Shown here: one piece after another, positions 39,140 to 47,180 of the stretch | Layout of the letters: each line of letters opens with the position of its first letter | Numbering within the stretch: the stretch's first letter is position 1 | NCBI GenBank assembly: GCA_902560075.1 | Contig: CACEKE010000005.1 | Span: 19,918 to 83,917, forward strand | From: an uncultured Pelagibacteraceae bacterium | Lineage (GTDB): Bacteria; Pseudomonadota; Alphaproteobacteria; Pelagibacterales; Pelagibacteraceae | Length of the DNA stretch: 64,000 nucleotides | Direction: 5' to 3' | Notes under the pieces: model-generated | The model's input: only the letters and a program-made list of their open reading frames with translations | What the model was told of the DNA's origin: nothing | Database searches by the model: none | Made by a program: the position numbers and the translations under genes

Positions 39140-39838
39140 ATGACACAAACTATTGCATTAGTAGATGATGATAGAAATATTTTAACAAGTATTAGTATTG
39201 CACTTGAAAAGGAGGGCTATAAAGTTCAAACTTATCTTGATGGTGAGAGTGCATTAATTGGTTTAACAAGAACGCCGCCCGATATAGCAATTGTTGATAT
39301 TAAAATGCCAAAAATGGATGGAGAAGAGTTGTTAAAAAAACTTAGAAAAAAAACATCTATGCCAGTTATTTTTTTAACATCCAAAGATGATGAAGTCGAT
39401 GAACTTTTAGGTCTTAAATTAGGTGCGGATGATTTTGTAAAAAAATCAGGAGGATTTTCTATAAAAGTTTTGATTGAGAGAATAAGAGTACAACTTAGAA
39501 AAAAAGACAATAATATAGAGGATACTAAAAATATTATTTCGCACGGGAAATTAAAACTAGATCCCTCACAATTAGAGTGCGAGTGGAATGGTCATCAACT
39601 ACCAGACAAGTTAACAACAACTGAATTTTTAATAGTTAAAGAATTAGCCAAAAGACCAGGTATTATTAAGGAAAGAGCCCAATTGATGGATATTGCTTAT
39701 AGAGAGGACACAGATATAGAGGATAGAACAATCGATAGTCACGTTAAAAGAATAAGAAAAAAATTTAAAAAAGTTGATAGTAATTTTGCAGCTATTGAAA
39801 CACGTTATGGAAGTGGATATAGGTGGAATGTTAGCTAA
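39140..39838 (+). CDS. chvI: ChvI-type OmpR-family response regulator
   Basis: Response regulator of the ChvG-ChvI envelope/acid-sensing system. The ATG at 39140 is chosen (232 aa): it starts MTQTIALVDDDRNILTS, the ChvI N-terminus; a TTG at 39101 would add 13 unlike residues. Receiver domain with phosphoacceptor Asp53 in IVDIKMPKMDG and TSKDDEVDELLGLKLGADD; OmpR-type winged helix at about 135-230 (LTTTEFLIVKELAKRPG, DRTIDSHVKRIRKK, ETRYGSGYRW). The stop overlaps the chvG start (TAATG). Confidence 0.92.
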   Translation: MTQTIALVDDDRNILTSISIALEKEGYKVQTYLDGESALIGLTRTPPDIAIVDIKMPKMDGEELLKKLRKKTSMPVIFLTSKDDEVDELLGLKLGADDFVKKSGGFSIKVLIERIRVQLRKKDNNIEDTKNIISHGKLKLDPSQLECEWNGHQLPDKLTTTEFLIVKELAKRPGIIKERAQLMDIAYREDTDIEDRTIDSHVKRIRKKFKKVDSNFAAIETRYGSGYRWNVS

Positions 39839-41382
39839 TGTTGAGCAATATTTTAAAAAACTTTTCTATATTAAAAAAATTTTTATTTATTAATTTTATT
39901 TTTTTTCTTATTATAAGTATTTTTACCACAGTATATATTTATAGTATTCAGCCAAGTTTAATTAAAGATAAATCTGCCAATCACTATAAAATTATTGATA
40001 ACACCTTAAACCACATACAAAGATTAAATATTAGTTTTGTTCAAGAAGAAATAAGAAAATTTCTAATTTCAACAAAATTTTTATTTCAAACAATTGATAG
40101 AGTTATTATTTATGATAAAGCATTCAATAGTATTTCAGATACAGACGCGCTTGATCTAGATCCTAGATCTTTTTCGAGAAACTTTGAGATTTTTGAGACA
40201 GATATCTCAAATAGTGGCACAGATATTTCAACAGAGCAATCACAGGATTTAAAGGACAAAATCAGCTTTTTAAAAAATAAATTAAATCAATATTTAATTT
40301 CAGAAAATTTCGAAAATCCTTTTACATTTACTCACGAGATAAACGATCAATTTTTATTAGTTTCTGTAAAGAATATTTTGGTTGATCAAAAAAAAGTTGG
40401 ATATATAGCAGTAATTGAAGAGTCAAATGATATTAAGTTTGCATTTATCGAGAGGAAAAACTTCGTTTTAAGAACTGCTGCAATTATCGCATTAGTCATA
40501 TTAATTTTTTCTTTTGTTTTAAATAGATACTTTTTAAAACCTATAAAAAATTTAGTTCATTATACAGAAATAATTAAAGATAAAAGTAAAGAAGATACAA
40601 ATATAGATATTTATAAAAATAGAAAAGATGAGTTAGGAACACTTTCAAAATCTATGGATGAGATGACTAATGAATTACAAAGAAGAATAAATAATGCTGA
40701 AAATTTTTCTAGAGACTTGGTTCATGAAATTAGAAATCCACTTGCCTCACTTAAAAGTGCGTCAGAAATAATATCGGAAACAGATAATAAAGAGCAAAAA
40801 AGTAAATTAATTAAGATTGTATCTCATGATGTAGAAAGAATAGAGAGATTAATAACAGATTATTCACAAATGTTAAAAGACGAGGCAGCTATTTCATCTG
40901 AAAAAATGATCATATTAAATTTAAAAAATATTTTGACTTCGGTCGTAGATGACTTCAATAATATTTATAATACTAAAAGAGGTATTTCGGTTAAATTATC
41001 AGCTAATGGATCTGGCAACTATGAAATTCTTGGAATTGAGAATAGAATAGAGCAAATAATTGCAAATTTGTTAGATAATTCTGTTTCATTTAGCGATGAT
41101 AACAAAAAAATTAATATTATGCTTAATTCCGATAGCGATGGATACGTCAAAGTTAATGTGATCGATGAAGGTCGTGGTTTTAAGGAATTGGATACAAAAA
41201 AAATATTTAAAAGATTTTATAGTAACAGGCCTGACAAGTTTGGTGAGCATTCGGGTTTGGGACTAAATATAGTAAAAAACCTTGTAGAATTACATAATGG
41301 GACAATAATCGCAAAAAATAATAAAGATAAGGGCGCAAACGTAGAAATTATTTTTCCAAGCGCTGATTCTAAAGTTGATTAA
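39838..41382 (+). CDS. chvG: ChvG-type sensor histidine kinase
   Basis: Membrane kinase partner of ChvI. 514 aa: first transmembrane helix at about 15-40, a periplasmic sensor of about 170 residues, second helix at about 212-230, HAMP, dimerisation domain with phosphoacceptor His in [16 protein letters not shown] (near residue 298), and an ATPase domain with the N box [17 protein letters not shown] and [14 protein letters not shown]. In many alphaproteobacteria hprK and PTS genes sit between chvG and ahcY; here ahcY follows after 29 bases. Confidence 0.92.
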   Translation: MLSNILKNFSILKKFLFINFIFFLIISIFTTVYIYSIQPSLIKDKSANHYKIIDNTLNHIQRLNISFVQEEIRKFLISTKFLFQTIDRVIIYDKAFNSISDTDALDLDPRSFSRNFEIFETDISNSGTDISTEQSQDLKDKISFLKNKLNQYLISENFENPFTFTHEINDQFLLVSVKNILVDQKKVGYIAVIEESNDIKFAFIERKNFVLRTAAIIALVILIFSFVLNRYFLKPIKNLVHYTEIIKDKSKEDTNIDIYKNRKDELGTLSKSMDEMTNELQRRINNAENFSRDLVHEIRNPLASLKSASEIISETDNKEQKSKLIKIVSHDVERIERLITDYSQMLKDEAAISSEKMIILNLKNILTSVVDDFNNIYNTKRGISVKLSANGSGNYEILGIENRIEQIIANLLDNSVSFSDDNKKINIMLNSDSDGYVKVNVIDEGRGFKELDTKKIFKRFYSNRPDKFGEHSGLGLNIVKNLVELHNGTIIAKNNKDKGANVEIIFPSADSKVD

Positions 41383-41411
41383 TTGTAATAAAGTTGTTAA
41401 AAGCCTCGCTC

Positions 41412-42698
41412 ATGACAGACTACAAAGTTAAAGATATTAACGAAGCAGATTTTGGTAGGAAAGAAATTTCTCTAGCAGAGACAGAGATGCCAGGTTTAAT
41501 GGCTTTAAGAAAAGAATACAAAGGAAAACATCCCTTAAAAGGTGCGAGAATTGTTGGTTGTTTGCATATGACAATTCAAACAGCAGTATTAATTGAAACG
41601 CTAGTTGAACTAGGAGCTGAGGTCAGATGGTCGTCTTGCAATATTTTCTCAACTCAAGATCATGCAGCTGCAGCTATCGCAAAAGCTGGTATTCCAGTAT
41701 TTGCCTGGAAAGGTGAAACTGAAGAAGAATATTGGTGGTGTGTTAGACAAACTATCGAAGGTAAGAAAGATTGGAAGCCTAATATGATATTGGATGATGG
41801 TGGTGATCTAACAGCTTTAATGCATAAAGATTACAAAGAATTAATGAAAGATATTAAGGGTTTATCAGAAGAAACAACAACAGGAGTATTAGCACTTAAG
41901 AAAATGGAACAAGATGGTACGCTGTTAGTTCCAGCAATCAACGTCAACGACTCAGTGACAAAATCAAAATTTGATAACCTGTATGGTTGCAGAGAAAGTT
42001 TAGTAGATGGAATTAAAAGAGCTACAGATGTTATGATGTCAGGTAAGGTTGCAATAGTAGCTGGTTTTGGTGATGTAGGTAAGGGTAGTGCAGCCTCACT
42101 TAGACAATCTGGTGCCAGAGTAATGGTTACTGAAACTGATCCAATTTGTGCACTTCAAGCTGCAATGGAGGGTTATGAAGTTGTTACAATGGATGATATG
42201 ATTAGCCAAGCGGATATAGTAGTTACTGCAACTGGTAATAAGGATATTGTTACAGCAGATCATATGAGAGAAATGAAGGATAGAGCAATTTTATGTAACA
42301 TTGGCCACTTCGATAATGAAATACAAGTTGATGCTTTAAAAAACTATAAATGGGACGAAATTAAACCCCAAGTTCATGAGATTACATTGCCAAGTAATAA
42401 AAGAATAATATTATTAGCTGAAGGTAGGTTGGTAAATTTAGGTTGTGCTACTGGTCATCCAAGCTTTGTAATGAGTGCTTCATTTACAAACCAAGTAACC
42501 GCTCAAATAGAACTATGGAATAATTCAGAAAAATATGAGAAGAAAGTTTATGTTTTACCAAAACATTTAGATGAAAAAGTTGCTATGCTACATTTAGAAA
42601 AAGTTGGTGCAAAGTTAACAAAATTATCCAAAGATCAAGCAGATTACATTAGCGTTAAACAAGAGGGGCCTTACAAACCCGATGCATATCGGTACTAA
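41412..42698 (+). CDS. ahcY: Adenosylhomocysteinase
   Basis: NAD-dependent hydrolase of S-adenosylhomocysteine to homocysteine and adenosine, closing the methylation cycle. The ATG at 41412 is chosen (428 aa, [16 protein letters not shown]); a TTG at 41394 is less likely. Motifs: [32 protein letters not shown], the NAD site [26 protein letters not shown], and C-terminal [13 protein letters not shown]. The last 17 bases overlap tsaE. There is no room for an SAH riboswitch in the 29-base gap upstream. Confidence 0.97.
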   Translation: MTDYKVKDINEADFGRKEISLAETEMPGLMALRKEYKGKHPLKGARIVGCLHMTIQTAVLIETLVELGAEVRWSSCNIFSTQDHAAAAIAKAGIPVFAWKGETEEEYWWCVRQTIEGKKDWKPNMILDDGGDLTALMHKDYKELMKDIKGLSEETTTGVLALKKMEQDGTLLVPAINVNDSVTKSKFDNLYGCRESLVDGIKRATDVMMSGKVAIVAGFGDVGKGSAASLRQSGARVMVTETDPICALQAAMEGYEVVTMDDMISQADIVVTATGNKDIVTADHMREMKDRAILCNIGHFDNEIQVDALKNYKWDEIKPQVHEITLPSNKRIILLAEGRLVNLGCATGHPSFVMSASFTNQVTAQIELWNNSEKYEKKVYVLPKHLDEKVAMLHLEKVGAKLTKLSKDQADYISVKQEGPYKPDAYRY

Positions 42699-43155
42699 TT
42701 CTAAAAAATTAGATATTTCATCTGAAATAAATACAAAAAAAGTATCTGAAAGATTTGCAGAATTTTTAAAACCTGGTGATTTAGTTTGTTTATTTGGTGA
42801 TTTAGGTGTAGGCAAGACTACATTTATTAAATACTTGATTAATTATCTACAAAAAAAATTTCAAGAAAATACTACAGAAGTTTCAAGTCCGACTTTTAAT
42901 ATCTTAAATGAGTATAAAATTAACAACATAAATATTCATCATTATGATTTATATAGATTAAAGGATATTAGAGAAATAGATAATCTTGGAATATATGAAG
43001 AGTTGAAAAATAATATCACATTAATTGAATGGCCTGAAATAATTTCCAAAAATTTGAAAGATTTTATCAGTCTTAATTTTAGATATGAAAATGATTTTGA
43101 TAAAAGGTCGATAACGATTTCAACAAACCAAAAAAATATAATTAATGAATTTTAA
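42682..43155 (+). CDS. tsaE: tRNA threonylcarbamoyladenosine ATPase TsaE
   Basis: P-loop ATPase supporting TsaB-TsaD in making the t6A37 base of ANN-decoding tRNAs. 157 aa, with Walker [34 protein letters not shown] and LIEWPE, a complete family set. The ATG lies inside the end of ahcY (17-base overlap) and the stop lies inside the start of the next gene (11-base overlap). tsaE-amgK-murU is a conserved alphaproteobacterial trio. Confidence 0.94.
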   Translation: MHIGTNSKKLDISSEINTKKVSERFAEFLKPGDLVCLFGDLGVGKTTFIKYLINYLQKKFQENTTEVSSPTFNILNEYKINNINIHHYDLYRLKDIREIDNLGIYEELKNNITLIEWPEIISKNLKDFISLNFRYENDFDKRSITISTNQKNIINEF

Positions 43156-44068
43156 AAATATTGTAAAACTATCTGGTGATGCCTCTCATAGGAAGTTTTA
43201 TAGAGATAAAAAAAATAATTCAATTATTGTTTACGCAAAAAAAGAAAAAAGAAAAAATTTATTAATATACGCGGCTATAAATAAACTATTGAATAATAAC
43301 AAAATCTTAACACCCCGATTAATTTCTGAAAAATACAAAAAAAACTATATTATAATTGAGGATCTCGGAGATTATACAGGGCTAAAAAAATTTAAAAATT
43401 TCAAGATTAATAATTATGTTAAATTATTTGAAATTTTAAAAAAACTTAAATTAGTAAGAAAAAGAACTATTAATACTTTTCTAAAAAAAAATTACACTAT
43501 AAAAAACTATTCAAACAATGAGTTGCTTAGGGAGGCAAAATTATTTTCAGACTGGTATATGCCAAAAATAATTAAAAAAAAATTATCTTTATCAAAGAAA
43601 TTATATATTAAAATTATCAAAAGACTAATATTAAGTTTAAAGTTAAAAAAAAAAGTTTTTGTTCATAGAGATTTTCACATTTCAAATATAATGATAAAAA
43701 AAAATAAAATTTATTTAATAGATAGTCAAGACGCGGTTTTCGGAAATGAAGCTTATGATCTGGCATCTCTAATCGATGACGTAAGAATTAAAATAAAATT
43801 AAAAAATAGAGAAAAGATTTACGAAAAGTTTATTTCAAAACAAAAAAAAATAAACCCAGAGAAATTAAGGAATGATTTTGAGATATTGTCAATTCTAAGA
43901 AACTTAAAAATTATAGGAATTTTTACAAGACTTTCAAAAAGAGATAAAAAACATAAATATTTGAAACTGATACCCTATGCTTGGAAAATGATAGATGAAA
44001 GAAGAAAACATAACAATAGATTTGAAGAATTAAATAATTTTTTAAGTATTTACTTTCAAAAAATTTAA
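43145..44068 (+). CDS. amgK: AmgK-type sugar kinase (aminoglycoside phosphotransferase fold)
   Basis: Kinase-fold protein of the AmgK group, which phosphorylates the anomeric hydroxyl of N-acetylmuramate/N-acetylglucosamine in peptidoglycan recycling. 307 aa, very Lys-rich. N-terminal SGDASHRKFYRD resembles the AmgK glycine-loop; catalytic loop FVHRDFHISNIMIKK and metal motif LIDSQDAVFGNEAYDLASLIDD are clear. It is immediately followed by a MurU-type nucleotidyltransferase, as in the AmgK-MurU pathway. Function is inferred from this pairing. Confidence 0.82.
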   Translation: MNFKNIVKLSGDASHRKFYRDKKNNSIIVYAKKEKRKNLLIYAAINKLLNNNKILTPRLISEKYKKNYIIIEDLGDYTGLKKFKNFKINNYVKLFEILKKLKLVRKRTINTFLKKNYTIKNYSNNELLREAKLFSDWYMPKIIKKKLSLSKKLYIKIIKRLILSLKLKKKVFVHRDFHISNIMIKKNKIYLIDSQDAVFGNEAYDLASLIDDVRIKIKLKNREKIYEKFISKQKKINPEKLRNDFEILSILRNLKIIGIFTRLSKRDKKHKYLKLIPYAWKMIDERRKHNNRFEELNNFLSIYFQKI

Positions 44069-44073
44069 AAAAA

Positions 44074-44766
44074 ATGAAAATTGAAACAGCTATAATTCTT
44101 TGTGCAGGCTATGGAAAGAGATTGCATCCCATAACATTAGAAGTGCCAAAGCCATTAATTAAAATCAAAAATAAATCATTATTGTTAAATACTATTGAAC
44201 TAGTAGCAAACTTAGGAATTAAAAAAATTAAATTAAATACTTATTATTTAGCAGAACAAATTGAGGATTTTGTTAATAAACTTGAAAATTATGGCAAGAT
44301 TGAAATTATCAAAGATGGTGACGAGATACTTGATACAGGTGGGGGTATTAAAAACATAATGAAAACGTCGACAGATGAAAATTTTTTGGTTTTAAATCCT
44401 GATACAATTTGGAACATAGGATATAAAAAAGTCATTTTAGAAATGATTGAATATTATAAACTTAAAAATTTAAACAATTTACTGATGGTTGCGCATAAAT
44501 CTAAAAGCTATGACACTAGATTTGCCGGCGATTTTTCCATGAATAATCATACGTTGTCTAAAAACAAAAAATGCAACTATATTTACACAGGATGCCAAAT
44601 TATTAATAAAGCGGTTTTGATTAGTATAAAATATAAAAAATTTTCCATGAATAAAGTTTGGGATAAAAAAATAAAAAATTCCGACCTTTTTGGTTTTGAG
44701 AGTGACCAAGAATTTGTCCACTTAACTGACATTGAAATTTACAAAAAATTATTAAAAAATAATTAA
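44074..44766 (+). CDS. murU: MurU-type sugar-1-phosphate nucleotidyltransferase
   Basis: Nucleotidyltransferase of the MurNAc-1-P uridylyltransferase type, making UDP-MurNAc from recycled sugar. 230 aa. Signature AIILCAGYGKRLHPITLEVPKPL (pyrophosphorylase loop; key part GYGKRLHPIT), the metal/substrate region ILDTGGGIKNI, and LNPDTIWN. It lies five bases after amgK. Its end overlaps convergent gpmA by 15 bases. A mannose-1-phosphate guanylyltransferase is the main alternative, but the neighbour favours MurU. Confidence 0.82.
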   Translation: MKIETAIILCAGYGKRLHPITLEVPKPLIKIKNKSLLLNTIELVANLGIKKIKLNTYYLAEQIEDFVNKLENYGKIEIIKDGDEILDTGGGIKNIMKTSTDENFLVLNPDTIWNIGYKKVILEMIEYYKLKNLNNLLMVAHKSKSYDTRFAGDFSMNNHTLSKNKKCNYIYTGCQIINKAVLISIKYKKFSMNKVWDKKIKNSDLFGFESDQEFVHLTDIEIYKKLLKNN

Positions 44767-45459
44767 ATCTTTAGCTCTTTCCGAGTCCAAATATTTTCCA
44801 CTTTTAGCTTTATCGTTTTCTATTTCCAACAATAGTGGGTTACCAGTTGGAATTTCCAATTTAGAAATATTGTCATTGCTTAAATCAAATAAATATTTGC
44901 AAAGTGCTCTGATAGAATTTCCGTGTGCGGAAATTAAAATATTTTTGTTTATATTGTTAATATTTTTTTTATAGTACGGTACTACTCTCTCGTATGTATC
45001 TCTTAACGACTCTGTGTTTGGTATCTTATCTTTAGAAATATTTTTATAAATATCAATATTATTCGGGTGATAAATACTACTAGCATCGAGTTTATCTGGG
45101 GGCTTATCCCATGATCTTCTTAATTCATGCACTTTATCTTCACTTAATTTTTTTTTCATTTCATCTTTATTTAAACCTGTTAGAGCACCATAATGCCTTT
45201 CATTTAACTCCCATGCTTTTGTGAATGGTAAATTTTTAAACTTATTAACTTTCATTATTAATTCTAAAGTCTTAATTGCTCTTGTTAAATATGATGTAAA
45301 AATACCATCTATAGCTATATCCAAATCTTTTATAAGATTTCCCGCCTTAATAGCCTCTTCCTCACCTTTTTTTGATAATTCCACATCTACCCAACCTGTA
45401 AATCGATTTTCAAGATTCCATAAACTTTGACCATGTCTAACTAATATTAAATGACTCAT
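44752..45459 (-). CDS. gpmA: 2,3-bisphosphoglycerate-dependent phosphoglycerate mutase
   Basis: Interconverts 3- and 2-phosphoglycerate in glycolysis/gluconeogenesis. 235 aa. Phosphohistidine His9 in LVRHGQSLWNLENRFTGW, followed by TSYLTRAIKT, the GpmA segment WELNERHYGALTGLNKDE, RRSWDKPPD, and the second catalytic His in ISAHGNSIRAL. It stands alone between convergent murU and a divergent VanZ-like gene. Confidence 0.96.
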   Translation of the reverse strand: MSHLILVRHGQSLWNLENRFTGWVDVELSKKGEEEAIKAGNLIKDLDIAIDGIFTSYLTRAIKTLELIMKVNKFKNLPFTKAWELNERHYGALTGLNKDEMKKKLSEDKVHELRRSWDKPPDKLDASSIYHPNNIDIYKNISKDKIPNTESLRDTYERVVPYYKKNINNINKNILISAHGNSIRALCKYLFDLSNDNISKLEIPTGNPLLLEIENDKAKSGKYLDSERAKDLIIF

Positions 45460-45491
45460 TGTAAATTTTTATTTATAATTAAATATACTAA

Positions 45492-45866
45492 ATGTTAAAG
45501 ATTTTATTTCATTTTTACAATTTATTATTAATCATTTTATACATTTATCCAGGAAGTATCTTGGGTTTTTTACTTTATAAAGACTTAAGTCGTCAGCCAC
45601 AAATAACATCCGATTTTTTTTCAATTTCATCTAATCATTTGTATGTTTTTATTATACTTAGTTTGCTGGGTCTTTTATCAATTAAAAAAAATTTATTATT
45701 ATTTTCTTACTTAATTTTTATTTCAATATTTCTTGAAGTTTGTCATTTAATAATTCCAAATAGATCGTTTCAATTCTCTGACTTATTTGGTAATATATTA
45801 GGCGTTATAATACCTTTTATTATAAATACATTATATAAATTTAGGAAAAAAAATGAATACATTTGA
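45492..45866 (+). CDS. VanZ-like family membrane protein
   Basis: 124 aa with three or four hydrophobic helices and short loops. Features fit the VanZ-like family: LGFLLYKDL after the first helix, IFLEVCHLIIPNRSFQFSDLFGNILGVIIPF near the end (key pattern PNR-x-FQFSDLFGNILG). The function of this family outside teicoplanin resistance is unknown. Its last 14 bases overlap the zeta-subunit gene, the first of a set of four overlapping genes on the plus strand. Confidence 0.75.
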   Translation: MLKILFHFYNLLLIILYIYPGSILGFLLYKDLSRQPQITSDFFSISSNHLYVFIILSLLGLLSIKKNLLLFSYLIFISIFLEVCHLIIPNRSFQFSDLFGNILGVIIPFIINTLYKFRKKNEYI

Positions 45867-46161
45867 AGATAGAAAAAAAAGTTTTGAAAAAAAATTTGCT
45901 CATGATGAAGAATTGCAGTTCAAAGTAAGTGCAAGAAGAAATAAATATATTGGAGAGTGGGCCTCAAGTATTCTTGGATTTAGTGAGGATAAAAAAAAAG
46001 ATTATATTGAAGAGGTAATTAAGGCAGATTTTGCCGAAGCAGGGGATGAGGATGTTATAAGAAAATTGAAAGAGGACTTAAAAAACCATAATGTTTCAGA
46101 AGAAGAAATTAGAAAAAAAATGGACGAGCTAAATGAAAAAGCAAAGTCTGATTTTAATTAG
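45853..46161 (+). CDS. ATPase zeta subunit (DUF1476), F1 inhibitor protein
   Basis: 102 aa soluble helical protein matching the alphaproteobacterial zeta subunit, first found in Paracoccus as a natural inhibitor of ATP hydrolysis by F1. MNTFEDRKKSFEKKFAHDEE at the N-terminus is the inhibitory segment; KVSARRNKYIGEWAS and VIKADFAEAGDEDV are the family core. It is unlinked to the atp operon (35 kb away). It overlaps the VanZ-like gene by 14 bases and the nuclease gene by 29 bases. Identity of the family is firm; inhibitory activity in this organism is inferred. Confidence 0.9.
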   Translation: MNTFEDRKKSFEKKFAHDEELQFKVSARRNKYIGEWASSILGFSEDKKKDYIEEVIKADFAEAGDEDVIRKLKEDLKNHNVSEEEIRKKMDELNEKAKSDFN

Positions 46162-46588
46162 TTTTATTTTTTTATTAAATACTTTTTCACATAGTACAGA
46201 AATTAATGCTGCAATAGGTAAGGCCAAGGTGATTGATGGAGATACAATTGTAATCAACGGGGAAAAAATACGTTTTGGTGGTATCGACACTCCTGAAAGA
46301 AATAAAATTGGTCACAATTTTTCTAAAATTAAATTAAAAAAAAAATTAGGTAATAATATTATAACCTGCTTAAGAGAGCCTCAACTTGATCCATGGGGTA
46401 GAACAGTTGCAGAGTGTTTTTTAGATGATGAAAGTATATCTTCTTATATGGTTAAAAATGGTTATGCCTGTGATTACAAAAAGTACTCTAAAAAAAAGTA
46501 TGCTAAACAACAGGAATATGCAAAGTCAAGAAAGCTAGGTATATGGGCATTGAATTTTGAAAATTCTTGGGAAAAAAAATGTGGATAA
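46133..46588 (+). CDS. Secreted thermonuclease (SNase) family protein
   Basis: 151 aa staphylococcal-nuclease-fold protein with an N-terminal signal peptide (MKKQSLILISFIFLLNTFS). KVIDGDTIVINGEKIRFGGIDTPE gives the nuclease core (DGDT and GIDTPE), later DPWGRTVAEC. Two other Cys residues may form disulfides in the periplasm. The first 29 bases overlap the zeta gene. Possible role: degrading periplasmic nucleic acid for phosphorus; this is inference from family and location. Confidence 0.87.
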   Translation: MKKQSLILISFIFLLNTFSHSTEINAAIGKAKVIDGDTIVINGEKIRFGGIDTPERNKIGHNFSKIKLKKKLGNNIITCLREPQLDPWGRTVAECFLDDESISSYMVKNGYACDYKKYSKKKYAKQQEYAKSRKLGIWALNFENSWEKKCG

Positions 46589-47180
46589 TTTAAAATATAA
46601 ACTACTTATTCTTTTTTTTATTTTTCTTAATGCTTGTTCATCTATCCCAAAAAATACAGCTGACGGATGTTCAATATTTTCAGAGAGATATCTTTGGTAT
46701 AAACATGCTAAAAAAACTGAATTGAAATGGGGAACCCCAATTTATTTACAATTAGCCATTATTAAAATGGAGTCAGATTTCGATTGGCTTGCAAAACCTG
46801 AAAGATATAAATTGTTTAAAGTAATTCCATATAAAAGACCCTCCTCATCATTTGGATACTCACAAGCTGTGAAAGGAACTTGGAAACAGTACAAAGAAGA
46901 AACTGGGAATAAATATGCATTAAGATCTAGATTTAAAGATAGTGTTGATTTTATTGGTTGGTACACAAATAAAACTGAAAAAATATTAAAAATTTCTAAA
47001 AAGGATGCCTTCAGGCAGTATGTTGCATATCATGAAGGTTGGGGTGCATACAAAAACTATAAAAATAAACAGAAAGTTATTGGACTTGCCAAAAGAGTAG
47101 AGAAACAATCAAAAAAATATAAAAAACAGTTAAACGATTGTAAAAGCTCTTTAAAAACAAAAAAATATATTATTTTTTAA
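46581..47180 (+). CDS. SLT-like lipoprotein (putative lytic transglycosylase)
   Basis: About 199 aa from the GTG at 46581; a TTG at 46557 is the alternative. From GTG, a short signal peptide ends in the lipobox FLNAC, with Cys19 to be lipidated. The rest resembles transglycosylase SLT domains: LAIIKMESDFDW would carry the catalytic Glu, SSSFGYSQAVKGTWKQYK matches the GxxQ region, and YVAYHEGWGAY the end of the fold. Typical roles are peptidoglycan remodelling. It overlaps the nuclease gene and, at its end, the convergent RND gene by four bases. Confidence 0.75.
   Translation: MDNLKYKLLILFFIFLNACSSIPKNTADGCSIFSERYLWYKHAKKTELKWGTPIYLQLAIIKMESDFDWLAKPERYKLFKVIPYKRPSSSFGYSQAVKGTWKQYKEETGNKYALRSRFKDSVDFIGWYTNKTEKILKISKKDAFRQYVAYHEGWGAYKNYKNKQKVIGLAKRVEKQSKKYKKQLNDCKSSLKTKKYIIF

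Noticed and set aside
41383..41411. SAH riboswitch upstream of ahcY
   Set aside because: Only 29 bases separate chvG from ahcY, too few for the aptamer.
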